Positions 48,009 to 58,531 of a stretch of 64,000 nt of DNA are shown here, one piece after another (positions within the stretch are counted from its first letter, which is position 1; every line of letters starts with the position of its first letter). The notes under the pieces are model-generated. The model was not told the origin of the DNA and ran no database searches. It saw nothing but the letters and a program-made list of their open reading frames with translations. The DNA comes from Philodulcilactobacillus myokonensis (lineage in GTDB: Bacteria; Bacillota; Bacilli; Lactobacillales; Lactobacillaceae): the NCBI RefSeq assembly GCF_027923585.1, contig NZ_BRPL01000002.1:620001-684000 (forward strand), given 5' to 3'. The translations under genes and the position numbers were made by a program.

Positions 48009-48074
48009 TATATTCCCGATAGGATTCACTTTTATGTGAAGATGCCTTGTAACCAAATCAATTAGGGGGAATAA
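48009..48074 (+). promoter_or_regulatory. SMK-box (SAM-III) riboswitch
   Basis: The leader has the conserved SMK elements in order: TATTCCC (48011-48017), CGATAGGAT, GATGCCTTGTAACC and AGGGGGA. The sequence 48011-48017 pairs perfectly with GGGAATA (48067-48073), so the Shine-Dalgarno GGGGGA (48065-48070) is locked. Known SMK boxes hide the ribosome site when S-adenosylmethionine binds and so shut off metK translation. Confidence 0.92.
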
Positions 48075-48079
48075 TTAAA

Positions 48080-49267
48080 GTGGAAAAACATTTATTTACT
48101 TCAGAATCCGTTTCTGAAGGACATCCAGATAAAATTGCTGATCAAATTAGTGATGCAATTTTAGATGCACTATTAAAAAAAGATCCAAATGCAAGAGTAG
48201 CATGTGAAACATCTGTTACTACTGGTTTAGTATTAGTTTTTGGAGAAATTTCAACTACCGCTTATGTTAATATTCAAAAAATTGTTAGAAAAACAATTGA
48301 TCGAATTGGGTATGACGATTCTCAATATGGTTTTGATGGTAACACTTGTGCAGTCATTGTAGCTTTAGATGAACAATCATCTGATATTGCACAGGGCGTT
48401 GATGACTCCTTAGAAGATCGTGAAGGTAATAAGGATAAATTAGATCAAATCGGTGCCGGCGATCAAGGGATTATGTTTGGATATGCGGTTGATGAAACTC
48501 CTGAATTGATGCCATTACCAATTTCATTAGCTCACAAATTAATGCGTAAAACTGCTGAAGTTAGAAAGAATCATACGATCCCTTATTTAAGACCTGATGC
48601 TAAATCAGAAGTAACGGTTGAATATGATGATAATGATAAGCCATTTAGAGTTGATACCATTGTTTTAAGTACACAACATGATCCTGACGCTTCTTTAGAT
48701 CAAATTAAAAAAGATGTTAAAGAAAAAATTATTAAGGCTGTAATTCCTAGTAATTTGTTAGATGATAAAACTAAATATTTTGTTAATCCAACTGGTCGTT
48801 TTGTCATTGGTGGACCTAAAGGTGATGCTGGTTTAACTGGCCGAAAAATTATTGTTGATACTTATGGTGGGGCAGCTCATCATGGTGGAGGTGCCTTTTC
48901 AGGTAAAGATCCTACTAAAGTTGATCGTTCTGCATCATACGCAGCAAGGTACATTGCTAAAAACATTGTTGCTGCAAAATTAGCTCACAAAGTAGAGATT
49001 CAAATTGCCTATGCAATTGGAGTTGCACAACCAGTATCCATCTCAATCAATACTTTTGGAACTTCGAAAGTTTCAGAGAATGATTTAGTTAAGGCAGTTA
49101 GAAATATTTTTGATTTAAGACCGGCTGGAATTATTAAAATGTTAAATTTAAAGCGGCCAATTTATGAACAAACTGCTGCTTACGGTCACTTTGGTAGGGA
49201 TGATATTGACTTACCTTGGGAACATACCGATAAAGTAGATGCATTAAAGAAATATTTTAATAAATAA
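48080..49267 (+). CDS. metK: S-adenosylmethionine synthetase
   Basis: Makes S-adenosylmethionine from methionine and ATP. The start is GTG at 48080, with GGGGGA 9 bases upstream, which is the anti-SD-paired part of the SMK box. The 395-residue protein has [32 protein letters not shown] and [22 protein letters not shown], the family signatures, and normal length. It has its own promoter and terminator. Feedback control through the riboswitch is strongly supported. Confidence 0.97.
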   Translation: MEKHLFTSESVSEGHPDKIADQISDAILDALLKKDPNARVACETSVTTGLVLVFGEISTTAYVNIQKIVRKTIDRIGYDDSQYGFDGNTCAVIVALDEQSSDIAQGVDDSLEDREGNKDKLDQIGAGDQGIMFGYAVDETPELMPLPISLAHKLMRKTAEVRKNHTIPYLRPDAKSEVTVEYDDNDKPFRVDTIVLSTQHDPDASLDQIKKDVKEKIIKAVIPSNLLDDKTKYFVNPTGRFVIGGPKGDAGLTGRKIIVDTYGGAAHHGGGAFSGKDPTKVDRSASYAARYIAKNIVAAKLAHKVEIQIAYAIGVAQPVSISINTFGTSKVSENDLVKAVRNIFDLRPAGIIKMLNLKRPIYEQTAAYGHFGRDDIDLPWEHTDKVDALKKYFNK

Positions 49268-49285
49268 TTTAAGATGAAATATAAT

Positions 49286-49334
49286 AAAAAGCGACCTCTG
49301 ATTGTTATTAATAACAATTTGAAGTCGCTTTTTT
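49286..49334 (+). terminator. metK terminator
   Basis: Outer stem AAAAAGCGAC / GTCGCTTTTT and inner stem ATTGTTA / TAACAAT, separated by an internal loop, then a T run. Confidence 0.85.
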
Positions 49335-49348
49335 AGGAGGTATTAATT

Positions 49349-50809
49349 ATTAACCCCAAAGTAAGTAATTTTATTGTAATGATAACGCTATTTTTAGCTA
49401 CTTTTATTAGTTCAATTGAGAGTAATATTATATCAACAGCAATGCCAACAATTATTGGTGATTTGCATGGGGTTGATATTATGAATTGGGCATTTTCTGG
49501 TTTTTTACTAGCCGGATTGATTGCTACCCCAGTTTATGGAAAACTTTCTGATTTATTAGGAAGAAAATTTGTTTTCATAACTGGAATTTTAATTTTTATT
49601 ATTGCTTCACTATGGATTAGTTTATCTAGTTCGATGGGGATGTTAGTTCTTGGTAGGGTTATTCAAGGAATAGGAGCTGGCGTTGTTATGCCAATTTCCT
49701 ACGCAATTATTGCAGATACCTATGAGTTCCATAAACGAGCCCAAATGATTGGATTAAACGGAGCAATCTGGAGTTTTACTTTTATACTATCTCCATTACT
49801 TGGTGGATTTATTGTCGATCATTTCAATTGGCGCATTATTTTTATCATTGCAATTCCAATTGGTATTATTATTATGATTTTGATTCAAATCTTTTTAGAT
49901 AATCATCCAACCAAAAAGAAATATCATTTTGATTATTTAGGAATTATTTTAATTTCAATTTCATTGCTCTCATTTATGATTATTTTACAAATGCTGAGTC
50001 GCAATTTAGTAATTGATGCACAAATTGCAACGTATTTTATGATTGATACTATTTCAACTTTATTATTTATCCGTCATGAACATTTAACTTCCGATCCGAT
50101 TGTGCCAACTTCAATGTTTGGAAATCATCAATTTGTTTTGCCTAATGTTCTTAGTTTTATGACAAGTGGTTTTTTAATGCTGTTTAATATTTATCTTCCT
50201 GAGTGGATTCAGGGACTATTGGGGTTAAGTGCTTCATCAGTTGGGATTATCATTCTAATTGGTTCAATCTTTTGGATTTTAGGTTCATTTATGACTGGAT
50301 GGTTATTGAAAATATTACGTTCTAAATTTGTAGCTGGAATTGGCATTATTGTTTTAACTGCAGGTGCAATCTTATTAGCTTTTATGAATCAAAATACATC
50401 AATTCTCTGGTTAATCATCATCATATCTATCTGTGAATTAGGAATTGGAATTGTGATTACAATGTCTACGACAATTGTCCAGAGCAAGGTCCACACAGAT
50501 AATATTGGTGCTGCAACATCATTTAATACCGTTAGTAAAACATTAGGACAAGTTGTAATGACATTGTTATTTGGAATTGTCTCCAATATTTCAATGAAAA
50601 TTAAGATTGTCCAAACACCAAAATCAAGTTTTAAAATTATGAACCAATTAATTAATCCGAGAAAAATTCATTTAATTAATCCAAAATTGATTCCAAATTT
50701 ACGTGCAATTTTATATTTTGCAATTCATAATGTTTTCATTATGGCTTCTTTTTTGATTATTCTAACTTGTATTTTTTACTTTATTGACCAAAGAAAAGGG
50801 CTAAATTAA
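49349..50809 (+). CDS. MFS drug:H+ antiporter, DHA2 (EmrB/QacA) type, probable ATT start
   Basis: Fourteen-helix efflux protein. The core has SIESNIISTAMPTIIGDL, the motif A loop GKLSDLLGRKFVF and RVIQGIGAGVVMPISYAII (motif C-like). The first ATG is at 49379, but the frame is open upstream to 49337 and encodes INPKVSNFIV before it, which would be a typical N-terminus. GGAGG (49336-49340) lies 8 bases before ATT 49349 and is too far (38 bases) from the ATG. I list the ATT start (486 residues). Its end overlaps convergent ytqB by 4 bases. The substrate is not known. Confidence 0.85.
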   Translation: MNPKVSNFIVMITLFLATFISSIESNIISTAMPTIIGDLHGVDIMNWAFSGFLLAGLIATPVYGKLSDLLGRKFVFITGILIFIIASLWISLSSSMGMLVLGRVIQGIGAGVVMPISYAIIADTYEFHKRAQMIGLNGAIWSFTFILSPLLGGFIVDHFNWRIIFIIAIPIGIIIMILIQIFLDNHPTKKKYHFDYLGIILISISLLSFMIILQMLSRNLVIDAQIATYFMIDTISTLLFIRHEHLTSDPIVPTSMFGNHQFVLPNVLSFMTSGFLMLFNIYLPEWIQGLLGLSASSVGIIILIGSIFWILGSFMTGWLLKILRSKFVAGIGIIVLTAGAILLAFMNQNTSILWLIIIISICELGIGIVITMSTTIVQSKVHTDNIGAATSFNTVSKTLGQVVMTLLFGIVSNISMKIKIVQTPKSSFKIMNQLINPRKIHLINPKLIPNLRAILYFAIHNVFIMASFLIILTCIFYFIDQRKGLN

Positions 50810-51369
50810 CGTTTCTGAATTGCAATTAAAATTGGTGGTTCATTTACTTGATTAATGAACTGATATTTTAAAACGTTATATTTTTTCTGATCTAAATGAC
50901 TTGTAAAAGATTCAATATGATTTTTTTCATCAATGCCACCTGGATGACCATAATAAATTACTAGAATTACCATACCATTAGTTTTTAGTAATTTTAAGCA
51001 TGCTTGGATCGCTTTAATAGTTGTATTAGCATGGGTAATAATTTTTTTATTACCACCAGGTAAATAGCCAAGATTAAAAATAGCAGCTTTAATTTGTTTC
51101 TGGCCTAATAATTTGAAAATTTGATCGTGACTAGTTTGAAAAAGTGTGACACAGTTCTCTTTTTTATGACTTTGAAGTTTATTTTTAGTATTATTAATTG
51201 CTAATTTTTGGATGTCAAAACCATAAACGTGACCAGTTTTACCAACTAATTTTGATAGGAAAAGTGTGTCATTACCATTACCGACGGTTGCATCAATTGC
51301 TGTGTCTCCATAATTAATGTTATTTTCTAACAGATAGTGACTGAATTTTAGTGATGAATTTAATTTCAT
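50806..51369 (-). CDS. YtqB-like class I methyltransferase
   Basis: SAM-dependent methyltransferase of the rRNA methylase family PF06962. The 187-residue product has motif I AIDATVGNGNDTLFLSKLVG, motif II region VYGFDIQKLAI and the late FNLGYLPGG with LVIYYGHPGG. The nucleic-acid or tRNA target is not established. It is convergent with the MFS gene and overlaps it by 4 bases. It is divergent from leuS. Confidence 0.88.
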   Translation of the reverse strand: MKLNSSLKFSHYLLENNINYGDTAIDATVGNGNDTLFLSKLVGKTGHVYGFDIQKLAINNTKNKLQSHKKENCVTLFQTSHDQIFKLLGQKQIKAAIFNLGYLPGGNKKIITHANTTIKAIQACLKLLKTNGMVILVIYYGHPGGIDEKNHIESFTSHLDQKKYNVLKYQFINQVNEPPILIAIQKR

Positions 51370-51428
51370 TTTAAATTAATCCTTTCATTTTTGATACTAC
51401 TAATATTATATCATTATTAGTAATGAGC

Positions 51429-51457
51429 TTGATTTTAAATAATGACTTTGGTATGAT
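51429..51457 (+). promoter_or_regulatory. leuS promoter
   Basis: TTGATT (51429-51434), a 17-base spacer and TATGAT (51452-51457) preceded by TG and one base. This extended -10 promoter should start the T-box leader. Confidence 0.75.
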
Positions 51458-51514
51458 TGTTAGTAATAATTAATATATTAAATTTTGATGTGAATTAGTA
51501 AATTAAATTTTTTT

Positions 51515-51712
51515 TCAGAGACTAAATGGTTGGTGTGAATTTAGATAATATTTAATCGAACTCGTCACTGAATGTCTAATTGAAATATTGAGTAGGTTAG
51601 ACCGTTTTTCCTCGTTATGGAATTTCAAGAGTCTCATTTTGAGAAAAATAGGTGGCACCGCGGAATAATATTCGTCCTAAGGAAATTGTTATATTTCTTT
51701 AGGACTTTTTTT
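51515..51712 (+). promoter_or_regulatory. T-box riboswitch upstream of leuS
   Basis: The T-box core AGGTGGCACCGCGG is at 51650-51663. The terminator arms GTCCTAAGGAAAT (51674-51686) and ATTTCTTTAGGAC (51693-51705) are followed by a T run. An inner hairpin (GTCTAA 51575-51580 with TTAGAC 51597-51602) lies upstream. A CTA triplet at 51576-51578 is a possible leucine specifier, but it sits inside that hairpin arm, so I give it little weight. Uncharged tRNA-Leu is the expected effector. The 368-base gene-free stretch before leuS is explained by this leader. Confidence 0.87.
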
Positions 51713-51737
51713 ATTAAGAAGGGAAGTTATATTAGTT

Positions 51738-54158
51738 ATGGCTTATAATCATAAAAAGATTGAACAAAAATGGCAACATTATTGGGAAACTCACAAGACA
51801 TTTAAAGCTAGTGATGATACTACAAAAGATAGTTATTATGCACTAGATATGTTTCCATATCCATCAGGAAAGGGTCTTCATGTTGGTCATCCCGAAGGAT
51901 ATACTGCAACGGATATTATTGCTAGAATGAAAAGAATGCAGGGCAAAAATGTTTTACATCCAATTGGTTGGGATGCATTTGGTTTGCCAGCTGAACAATA
52001 TGCGCTAAAGACTGGTCATAATCCTAGAACATTTACAGAAGAAAATATCAACCGTTTTAGGAAACAAATTAAATCACTTGGTTTTTCATACGATTGGGAT
52101 CGAGAAGTTAACACAACTGATCCTAAATATTATAAGTGGACCCAATGGATTTTTGAACAGTTGTATAAAAAAGGTCTTGCTTATGAAAATAAAATTGAAG
52201 TTAATTGGGCGCCTGATTTCATGGGAGGAACCGTTGTTGCCAATGAAGAAGTTCAAGATGGTAAAACTAAGCGTGGCGGATATCCGGTTTACCGTGTCCC
52301 AATGCGTCAGTGGGTTTTAAGAATTACAGCATACGCTGATCGTTTGCTAAAGGGATTAGATGAAATTGATTGGCCGGAACGAATTAAAAAGATGCAAAGA
52401 AATTGGATTGGCCGTTCTGAAGGAGCAAGTGTATTTTTCCCTGTTAAAGGTCATCAAGACACTAAAATTGAAGTCTTCACTACTAGACCTGATACTTTAT
52501 TTGGCGCAACTTACATGGTACTAGCTCCTGAAAGTAAAATTGTCGATCAAATTACAACTAAGGATTGTAAGGCAAAAGTTGATGCTTACCGTAAAAAGAT
52601 TGCAAGTAAATCTGATTTAGAACGAACTGATTTGAATAAAAATAAAACGGGAGTATTTACCGGTGCTTATGGAATCAATCCAATCAATGGTGAAGCAATT
52701 CCAATTTGGATTGGTGATTATGTTCTAGAATCTTATGGAACTGGTGCAATCATGGCAGTTCCCGCACATGATGATCGTGACTATGCCTTTGCTAAGAAAT
52801 TTGACCTCCCAATTCATCAAGTAATTGAAGGTGGCGACATTAGTAAAAAGGCTTACACAAAGGATGGAAAACATATTAACTCCGGCTTTTTAAATGGAAT
52901 GAATAAGAAAGATGCTATTCATACTGCCATTGATTGGCTAGTCAAACATCATGATGGGCAAAAGAAGGTTAATTATCGTCTTCGTGATTGGATTTTCTCA
53001 CGTCAAAGATACTGGGGAGAACCAATTCCTGTTATTCATTGGGAAAATGGTAAAACCACGTTAGTACCTGAAGATCAATTGCCATTGAAATTGCCAAAAA
53101 CTGATAATCTGGAACCATCTGGAACTGGTGAAAGCCCACTAGCTAACATCAAAGATTGGGTTAACGTTGTTGATAAAAATGGTTTGAAGGGGAAACGTGA
53201 AACTAACACAATGCCACAATGGGCTGGTAGTTCATGGTATTACTTGAGATATTGTGATCCGCACAATGATAAGATGCTTGCGGATCCTAAGAAATTGAAA
53301 TACTGGCTTCCCGTTGATTTATACGTTGGCGGTGCGGAACACGCTGTTTTACACTTGTTGTATGCCCGTTTCTGGCATAAGGTTTTGTATGATTTAGGTG
53401 TTGTTCCAACTTCTGAACCATTTCATAAATTGGTTAATCAAGGAATGATTTTAGGTAAAAACCATGAAAAAATGTCTAAATCGAAGGGCAATGTTGTCAA
53501 TCCTGATGATATTGTAAACGAATATGGTGCAGACACACTTAGATTGTATGAAATGTTCATGGGACCAATTAGTGAGTCTAAACCTTGGAATACAGAAGGT
53601 CTGAAGGGTGCCTATCGTTGGATTAATCGTGTATGGCGTTTGTTAATTGATGAAAAAGACAACGCGCGTTCAATCATTTTAAATCAAAATGATGGCAGTT
53701 TAGACCGGATTTATAATCAAACCGTTAAAACCGTTACAAACGACTATGATCAAATGCATTTTAATGTTGCTATTTCCCAAATGATGGTCTTTGTAAACCA
53801 GGCCTATAAGGCTAAGACATTATATAAACCTTATGTTGAAGGATTTATTAAACTTCTAAATCCAATTGCACCACATATGTGTGAAGAAATTTGGGATAAA
53901 TTAGGGCATGAAGGTAGCATGGCTTATGCTAAATGGCCAAAGTACGATGCATCTAAACTGGTTAATAATCAAGTTGAAATCCCAATTCAAATTAACGGTC
54001 GGGTTCATGCTAAATTAAAATTTGAACGGAATGCTACCCAAGATACTGTTAAACAATCAGTATTAGATGATGATCGTGTTAAAGAATTTATTAATGGTAA
54101 GCAAGTTAAAAAGGTAATTATGATTCCAAATCGAATTGTTAATATCGTTGTAAAATAA
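51738..54158 (+). CDS. leuS: Leucyl-tRNA synthetase
   Basis: Class I synthetase charging tRNA-Leu. The 806-residue protein, a normal length, has the HIGH motif as HVGH (48-51) in [15 protein letters not shown] and the KMSKS motif at 578-582. The editing CP1 domain lies between ([29 protein letters not shown]). The GGGAAG Shine-Dalgarno follows the T-box terminator. It ends with a strong terminator. Expression is predicted to be controlled by the leader T-box. Confidence 0.97.
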   Translation: MAYNHKKIEQKWQHYWETHKTFKASDDTTKDSYYALDMFPYPSGKGLHVGHPEGYTATDIIARMKRMQGKNVLHPIGWDAFGLPAEQYALKTGHNPRTFTEENINRFRKQIKSLGFSYDWDREVNTTDPKYYKWTQWIFEQLYKKGLAYENKIEVNWAPDFMGGTVVANEEVQDGKTKRGGYPVYRVPMRQWVLRITAYADRLLKGLDEIDWPERIKKMQRNWIGRSEGASVFFPVKGHQDTKIEVFTTRPDTLFGATYMVLAPESKIVDQITTKDCKAKVDAYRKKIASKSDLERTDLNKNKTGVFTGAYGINPINGEAIPIWIGDYVLESYGTGAIMAVPAHDDRDYAFAKKFDLPIHQVIEGGDISKKAYTKDGKHINSGFLNGMNKKDAIHTAIDWLVKHHDGQKKVNYRLRDWIFSRQRYWGEPIPVIHWENGKTTLVPEDQLPLKLPKTDNLEPSGTGESPLANIKDWVNVVDKNGLKGKRETNTMPQWAGSSWYYLRYCDPHNDKMLADPKKLKYWLPVDLYVGGAEHAVLHLLYARFWHKVLYDLGVVPTSEPFHKLVNQGMILGKNHEKMSKSKGNVVNPDDIVNEYGADTLRLYEMFMGPISESKPWNTEGLKGAYRWINRVWRLLIDEKDNARSIILNQNDGSLDRIYNQTVKTVTNDYDQMHFNVAISQMMVFVNQAYKAKTLYKPYVEGFIKLLNPIAPHMCEEIWDKLGHEGSMAYAKWPKYDASKLVNNQVEIPIQINGRVHAKLKFERNATQDTVKQSVLDDDRVKEFINGKQVKKVIMIPNRIVNIVVK

Positions 54159-54180
54159 TTTAAATATTGATTTGAAACTG

Positions 54181-54219
54181 AACATCCAGTAATTATTAAA
54201 ATAATTACTGGATGTTTTT
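54181..54219 (+). terminator. leuS terminator
   Basis: A 15-bp perfect stem (54182-54196 with 54201-54215), 4-base loop and T run. Confidence 0.93.
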
Positions 54220-54335
54220 GTATGATTCAATAAGATTTTGATTAATTATTTCTTATAGATATTGATAAAAAAATTTAGATTGTTTAAAATAAAAAGGTCA
54301 ACTCTATTGAATCGAAAGAAGAATAAAACTAACTC

Positions 54336-56006
54336 ATGCAAATTAATAATCATAAAATTATTCAAAAAAAGGAATCATCACAGGATAAAATGGTTAAAGG
54401 ATCCATGTGGATGACTGCCGGGAGCATTTTTTCAAGGATATTAGGTGCTATTTATATTATTCCGTGGCGTTTAATGTTTGGCATTCTTTTATATTACCAG
54501 GCAAATGCACTCTATGTTCAAGGATATAATGTTTACAGTTTCTTTCTGATTATTTCAATTGCAGGAATTCCATCTGCAATTGCCAAGCAGGTCGCTCATT
54601 ATAATGCATTAAATGAATATAATGTTGGGGTAACATTATATAAAAAAGGAATGCTGCTAGCAGCAGTAACTGGAATTATTTGTGCTTTAATTCTATATTT
54701 TGGAGCACCATTATTAATGTTAACTAATAATAATGATGCTAACATTATTCCAGTTATGCATTCATTGGCTTGGGCGGTTTTGATTATTCCAATCATGAGT
54801 GTTACCCGCGGGTATTTTCAAGGTTATCAAGATATGGCTCCATCCGCTATTTCACAATTTACAGAACAGTTGGCCAGGGTAGCATATATGCTCTTAATGA
54901 CATACTTAATTATGCGCGTTTTCCATGGTAGTTGGGTATCCGCTGTTTCTCAATCTACTTTTGCTGCATTTATTGGAGCGGTATTTGGAATTGCTATTTT
55001 AGGGGTATATTATTTTAAACGCCGTGATTACTATCGTGAATTACGTGAAAACAGTAATAATGATGTTCATGTTAATTCATCAAGGCTTTATCGAGAAATT
55101 TTACAACAGGCAGTTCCATTTATCATCTTGGGTGCCGGAATTACAATTTTTCAATTAATTGATCAATTGACATTCTTCAAGTTAATGGATTTCTTTAGGG
55201 GATATTCAAATTTCGTTTTAAATGAGTTGTATACGATTTTTGCCGGAAACGCAAATAAATTAATTATGATCACAATTTCATTATCATCTGCATTGGCAGT
55301 TACCGTTGTTCCATTGTTATCCGAGGCTCATACCCATCATGATACTAATTCAGTTCGAAAAGAAATTACTAATGGGATGTTGATGTTTGAATTTGTAATG
55401 CTGCCAGCTTCATTAGGAATGGCTGCCGTTGCTGGTCCCATTTATCGGGTTTTCTATGGAAATGACAATAACGCTTTTTCTGCTAATATTCTATCGTTTT
55501 CATCAATCATTGCAATTTCATTTGGGATTTTTACAGTTGCATCTGCCATCATGCAAGGAATTGGTCAAAATAAACGAGCAGTTAAATACTTTATTATTGG
55601 AACAATCGTAAAAATTTTGACTCAGGCTCCTTTAATTTATTTCTTTGGAACTTTTGGTCCGTTAATATCATCCGGTTTAGGATTTATGGTTGCTAATTAC
55701 TTAATTTTCCGTTCGTTAAATCACCAGTACCATTTAAATCTTGCCTTAGCTGCTAAAAAGACTAATCGCATTTTGCTATATTCAATTTTGACTTATCTTG
55801 CTGCATTAATAATGGTTTGGATTGAAAATCGGTTAATCGGTCGCTTCGTTAATGTTTATAATTCAAAAATTAGTTTGATTATTACCATTGTAGCTGCATT
55901 GGTGGGCGGATTTGTTTATATTTACTGTACTCTTAAAACGCGGCTTGCTGATCAAATTCTTGGCAGTAAGGTTGCTAAACTAAGAACTTTCTTGAAAATT
56001 AAATAA
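54336..56006 (+). CDS. Polysaccharide biosynthesis membrane flippase (MATE-superfamily, SpoVB/YtgP-like)
   Basis: Fourteen-helix protein of the MOP/MVF superfamily, a likely lipid-linked polysaccharide or lipid II flippase. The 556-residue product begins with a charged 20-residue tail, then MVKGSMWMTAGSIFSRILGAIYIIPW, the family's first helix. Further marks are SIAGIPSAIAKQVAHYNA and VTRGYFQGYQDMAPSAISQFTEQLARV. The start has a weak AAAGAAGAA ribosome site, so a later ATG (54390) is possible. Its terminator hairpin is shared with the convergent nnrD gene. Confidence 0.88.
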   Translation: MQINNHKIIQKKESSQDKMVKGSMWMTAGSIFSRILGAIYIIPWRLMFGILLYYQANALYVQGYNVYSFFLIISIAGIPSAIAKQVAHYNALNEYNVGVTLYKKGMLLAAVTGIICALILYFGAPLLMLTNNNDANIIPVMHSLAWAVLIIPIMSVTRGYFQGYQDMAPSAISQFTEQLARVAYMLLMTYLIMRVFHGSWVSAVSQSTFAAFIGAVFGIAILGVYYFKRRDYYRELRENSNNDVHVNSSRLYREILQQAVPFIILGAGITIFQLIDQLTFFKLMDFFRGYSNFVLNELYTIFAGNANKLIMITISLSSALAVTVVPLLSEAHTHHDTNSVRKEITNGMLMFEFVMLPASLGMAAVAGPIYRVFYGNDNNAFSANILSFSSIIAISFGIFTVASAIMQGIGQNKRAVKYFIIGTIVKILTQAPLIYFFGTFGPLISSGLGFMVANYLIFRSLNHQYHLNLALAAKKTNRILLYSILTYLAALIMVWIENRLIGRFVNVYNSKISLIITIVAALVGGFVYIYCTLKTRLADQILGSKVAKLRTFLKIK

Positions 56007-56015
56007 GATTAAATT

Positions 56016-56056
56016 AAAAAGGGAAAATCAAGATTAATTGATTCTCCCTTTCTTTT
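56016..56056. terminator. Bidirectional terminator between flippase and nnrD
   Basis: GGGAAAATCA pairs with TGATTCTCCC (one mismatch) and has A and T runs on both sides, so it can serve both convergent genes. Confidence 0.75.
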
Positions 56057-56074
56057 TATATTTTTGATTAAATT

Positions 56075-56908
56075 CTATTTAAAGCTTTGATAATTGTGCA
56101 TAAAGAATGGAATTCTTTCAGCAATTTGATGGGGTAAAACAACGTATCTTCTTTCTGCTAATTTATCCGCAATTGCGCTATGGGCATATACAGCTGCTAA
56201 AACAGCATTTTCAGTGTTTTTAAATTGAGCGGTAAATCCAGCAATCATTCCGGCTAAAGTATCACCCATTCCACCAGTTGCTTGAGCGGGTGTTCCACCA
56301 GGATTAATAAAAGTATCCTTACTAGTATAAATTTGGGTATGGTGTGATTTTAAAACGACAATTGCATTTAACTTATCTCTAACTTTTTGATTTAAATTTT
56401 GATTTTTCTGATCGGCAATTTTGATGCCTGATAATCTTTGCCATTCCATTTGGTGTGGAGTGAAGATAATGTGAGCTTTGGGTAGTTTGATTTTATCTTG
56501 TGCAACCATCGTAATTGCTGAACCATCAATAATTACAATCTGATTTGGTTGGACATTTTGTAAGGTTAGTTGAAGAATATTTTTACTTTGATCGTCAGTA
56601 CCTAGACCAGGACCAACGACAACCACGTTTGCACCAGGAATTAATTTTTTAATTTGATTTGAATCTAAAATATTAGCAACCATTGCTTCCGGTAATCTGG
56701 AATGTAGGCTTGATAAGTTATGCATATCAGTTAAAGTGCTAACAAGTCCAGCGCCTGAATAAACAGCGGCGGTTGTTGCCATGATGATAGCACCGCCCAT
56801 ATTTTGATTACCACCAACTAACGTAACCCGTCCATATGTTCCCTTATGACTTTGATTGGGACGGATCCGGATTGTATTTCTGATTAAATCTTCAGTGATT
56901 GATTTCAT
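56075..56908 (-). CDS. nnrD: ADP-dependent NAD(P)H-hydrate dehydratase
   Basis: Repairs hydrated NADH/NADPH (YjeF C-terminal/CARKD family). The 277-residue protein has the ribokinase-like fold with VTLVGGNQNMGGAIIMA, VVVGPGLGTD, IIFTPHQMEW and the signature NPGGTPAQATGGMGDTLAGMIAG, with the catalytic Asp in GMGD. The usual partner epimerase domain (NnrE) is not fused here. It is convergent with the flippase gene and divergent from pepV. Confidence 0.93.
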   Translation of the reverse strand: MKSITEDLIRNTIRIRPNQSHKGTYGRVTLVGGNQNMGGAIIMATTAAVYSGAGLVSTLTDMHNLSSLHSRLPEAMVANILDSNQIKKLIPGANVVVVGPGLGTDDQSKNILQLTLQNVQPNQIVIIDGSAITMVAQDKIKLPKAHIIFTPHQMEWQRLSGIKIADQKNQNLNQKVRDKLNAIVVLKSHHTQIYTSKDTFINPGGTPAQATGGMGDTLAGMIAGFTAQFKNTENAVLAAVYAHSAIADKLAERRYVVLPHQIAERIPFFMHNYQSFK

Positions 56909-57023
56909 ATAAATACCCCCTCAATAAATTATAGCATTACAATTAAAACCATTGTACTATATGCTTTGTCATTATTCATGATAAAATTAGAATATGATTT
57001 AATTTAAAAAGAAGGTAAGTTAC

Positions 57024-58409
57024 ATGATTAATTGGAAAAAAACAGCAAATAGTTATCAAAAAGATTATTTAAATGATTTAAAACAACTAATCGCCATTGA
57101 TAGTGAACGTGATGACGCCCACCGTAGTGAACAATATCCTTTAGGCCCCGGTCCTGCCAAGGCATTAAAAAAGTATTTAGAATTTGGTAAACGCGATGGA
57201 TTCAAAACCGAGAATCTAGATAATACAGTTGGATATATTGAATACGGGATAGGAAATCAAACCATGGCCATTCAAGCACACGCTGATGTTATGCCGGCAG
57301 GTAATGGCTGGAAAACTAATCCATTTAAAATGATTGAAAAGAATGGCAATATTTATGGACGTGGTACCTCTGATGATAAAGGTCCTGGGTTAGCAGCATA
57401 TTACGGCCTAAAAATGCTTAAAGACCATGGAATTAAACCGCATTGTAAAATTCGGTTCATTATTGGAACGGATGAGGAAAGCGATTGGACAGGAATGAAA
57501 CATTATTTTGATGTCGAACCAGCACCTAATTTTGGATTCTCACCTGATGCTGAATTTCCATTAATCAACGGTGAAAAGGGAATTTCAAGTTTCCAAATTA
57601 AATTTGGCCGGGGAGGTAATGACAATTCACAATTAATATCATTTCATTCTGGTTTAAGGGATAATATGGTTCCTGCTGAGGCAACCGCAGCCGTTAAATC
57701 CAACGATTTTAAATCATTATCAGATCAATTTTCAAAATTTTTGGATCATAATCCAATTCATGGTGAAACTAAAAATGATAATGGACAAATTCAATTTAAA
57801 GTTAATGGTAAAGCTGCTCACGGAATGGCACCGCAAAATGGAGTTAATGCTGGAACCTACCTAGCCAAATTCTTAAACCAATATGTAAATGATAATTCAA
57901 ATTTTCTTGATTTTATTACTAAATTTCTTCATCTTGATTTCTTGGGACAACACCTTAATTTAAATCATCATGATGATACCATGGGGGATTTAACAATTAA
58001 CCCTGGAATTATGAATTTTGATGTCAAAAATGGTGGATTAATTGTTGTTAATATTAGATACCCAAAGGGAATTGATATTCAAACCATTAATAGTCGTCTG
58101 AATCAGTATGCTAACAACAATGCAGTTGTTAAATTAGATAATATGAATCCACACTATGTTGATCCTAAAGATCCAGTTGTTACTAAATTGATGCATGCTT
58201 ATCGAACACAAACTGGACGTAATGATCAGCCCAAGGTTGTTGGTGGCGGTACGTATGCTAGAATGATGAGTCGTGGAGTTGCTTTTGGAGCATTATGTTC
58301 ATGGAAGACACCAAGCACAATGCATCAACCAAATGAATTTCAGCCCATTAGTGATTTAATGCTTGCAATGTCAATTTATGGCCAATCAATTTATGAATTA
58401 ACAAAATAA
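57024..58409 (+). CDS. pepV: Dipeptidase PepV
   Basis: M20 metallodipeptidase that hydrolyses dipeptides taken up during growth on protein. The 461-residue protein has IQAHADVMPAG (first metal ligand His), GRGTSDDKGPGLAAYYG (bridging Asp), GTDEESDWTGMKHYF (catalytic Glu) and the late PSTMHQPNEF with the last ligand His. The length is normal for lactobacillus PepV. It has an AAGAAGG Shine-Dalgarno and a terminator. Confidence 0.95.
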   Translation: MINWKKTANSYQKDYLNDLKQLIAIDSERDDAHRSEQYPLGPGPAKALKKYLEFGKRDGFKTENLDNTVGYIEYGIGNQTMAIQAHADVMPAGNGWKTNPFKMIEKNGNIYGRGTSDDKGPGLAAYYGLKMLKDHGIKPHCKIRFIIGTDEESDWTGMKHYFDVEPAPNFGFSPDAEFPLINGEKGISSFQIKFGRGGNDNSQLISFHSGLRDNMVPAEATAAVKSNDFKSLSDQFSKFLDHNPIHGETKNDNGQIQFKVNGKAAHGMAPQNGVNAGTYLAKFLNQYVNDNSNFLDFITKFLHLDFLGQHLNLNHHDDTMGDLTINPGIMNFDVKNGGLIVVNIRYPKGIDIQTINSRLNQYANNNAVVKLDNMNPHYVDPKDPVVTKLMHAYRTQTGRNDQPKVVGGGTYARMMSRGVAFGALCSWKTPSTMHQPNEFQPISDLMLAMSIYGQSIYELTK

Positions 58410-58434
58410 GATCTATTTGGTTTTTAAAATATTA

Positions 58435-58475
58435 AACAAGTATTAGGTTAGTGATTACTAATACTTGTTTTCTTT
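58435..58475 (+). terminator. pepV terminator
   Basis: Stem AACAAGTATTAG / CTAATACTTGTT with an 11-base loop and a T-rich tail. Confidence 0.85.
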
Positions 58476-58531
58476 TCTGTAATTTTGAAATGATGTATAA
58501 TTCAAATAGGTTAAAGTGAGGGAAGAACAGA

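Noticed and set aside
54308-54335. TTG start upstream of the flippase with its own short frame
   Set aside because: It is in another frame and encodes no recognisable start of the protein.
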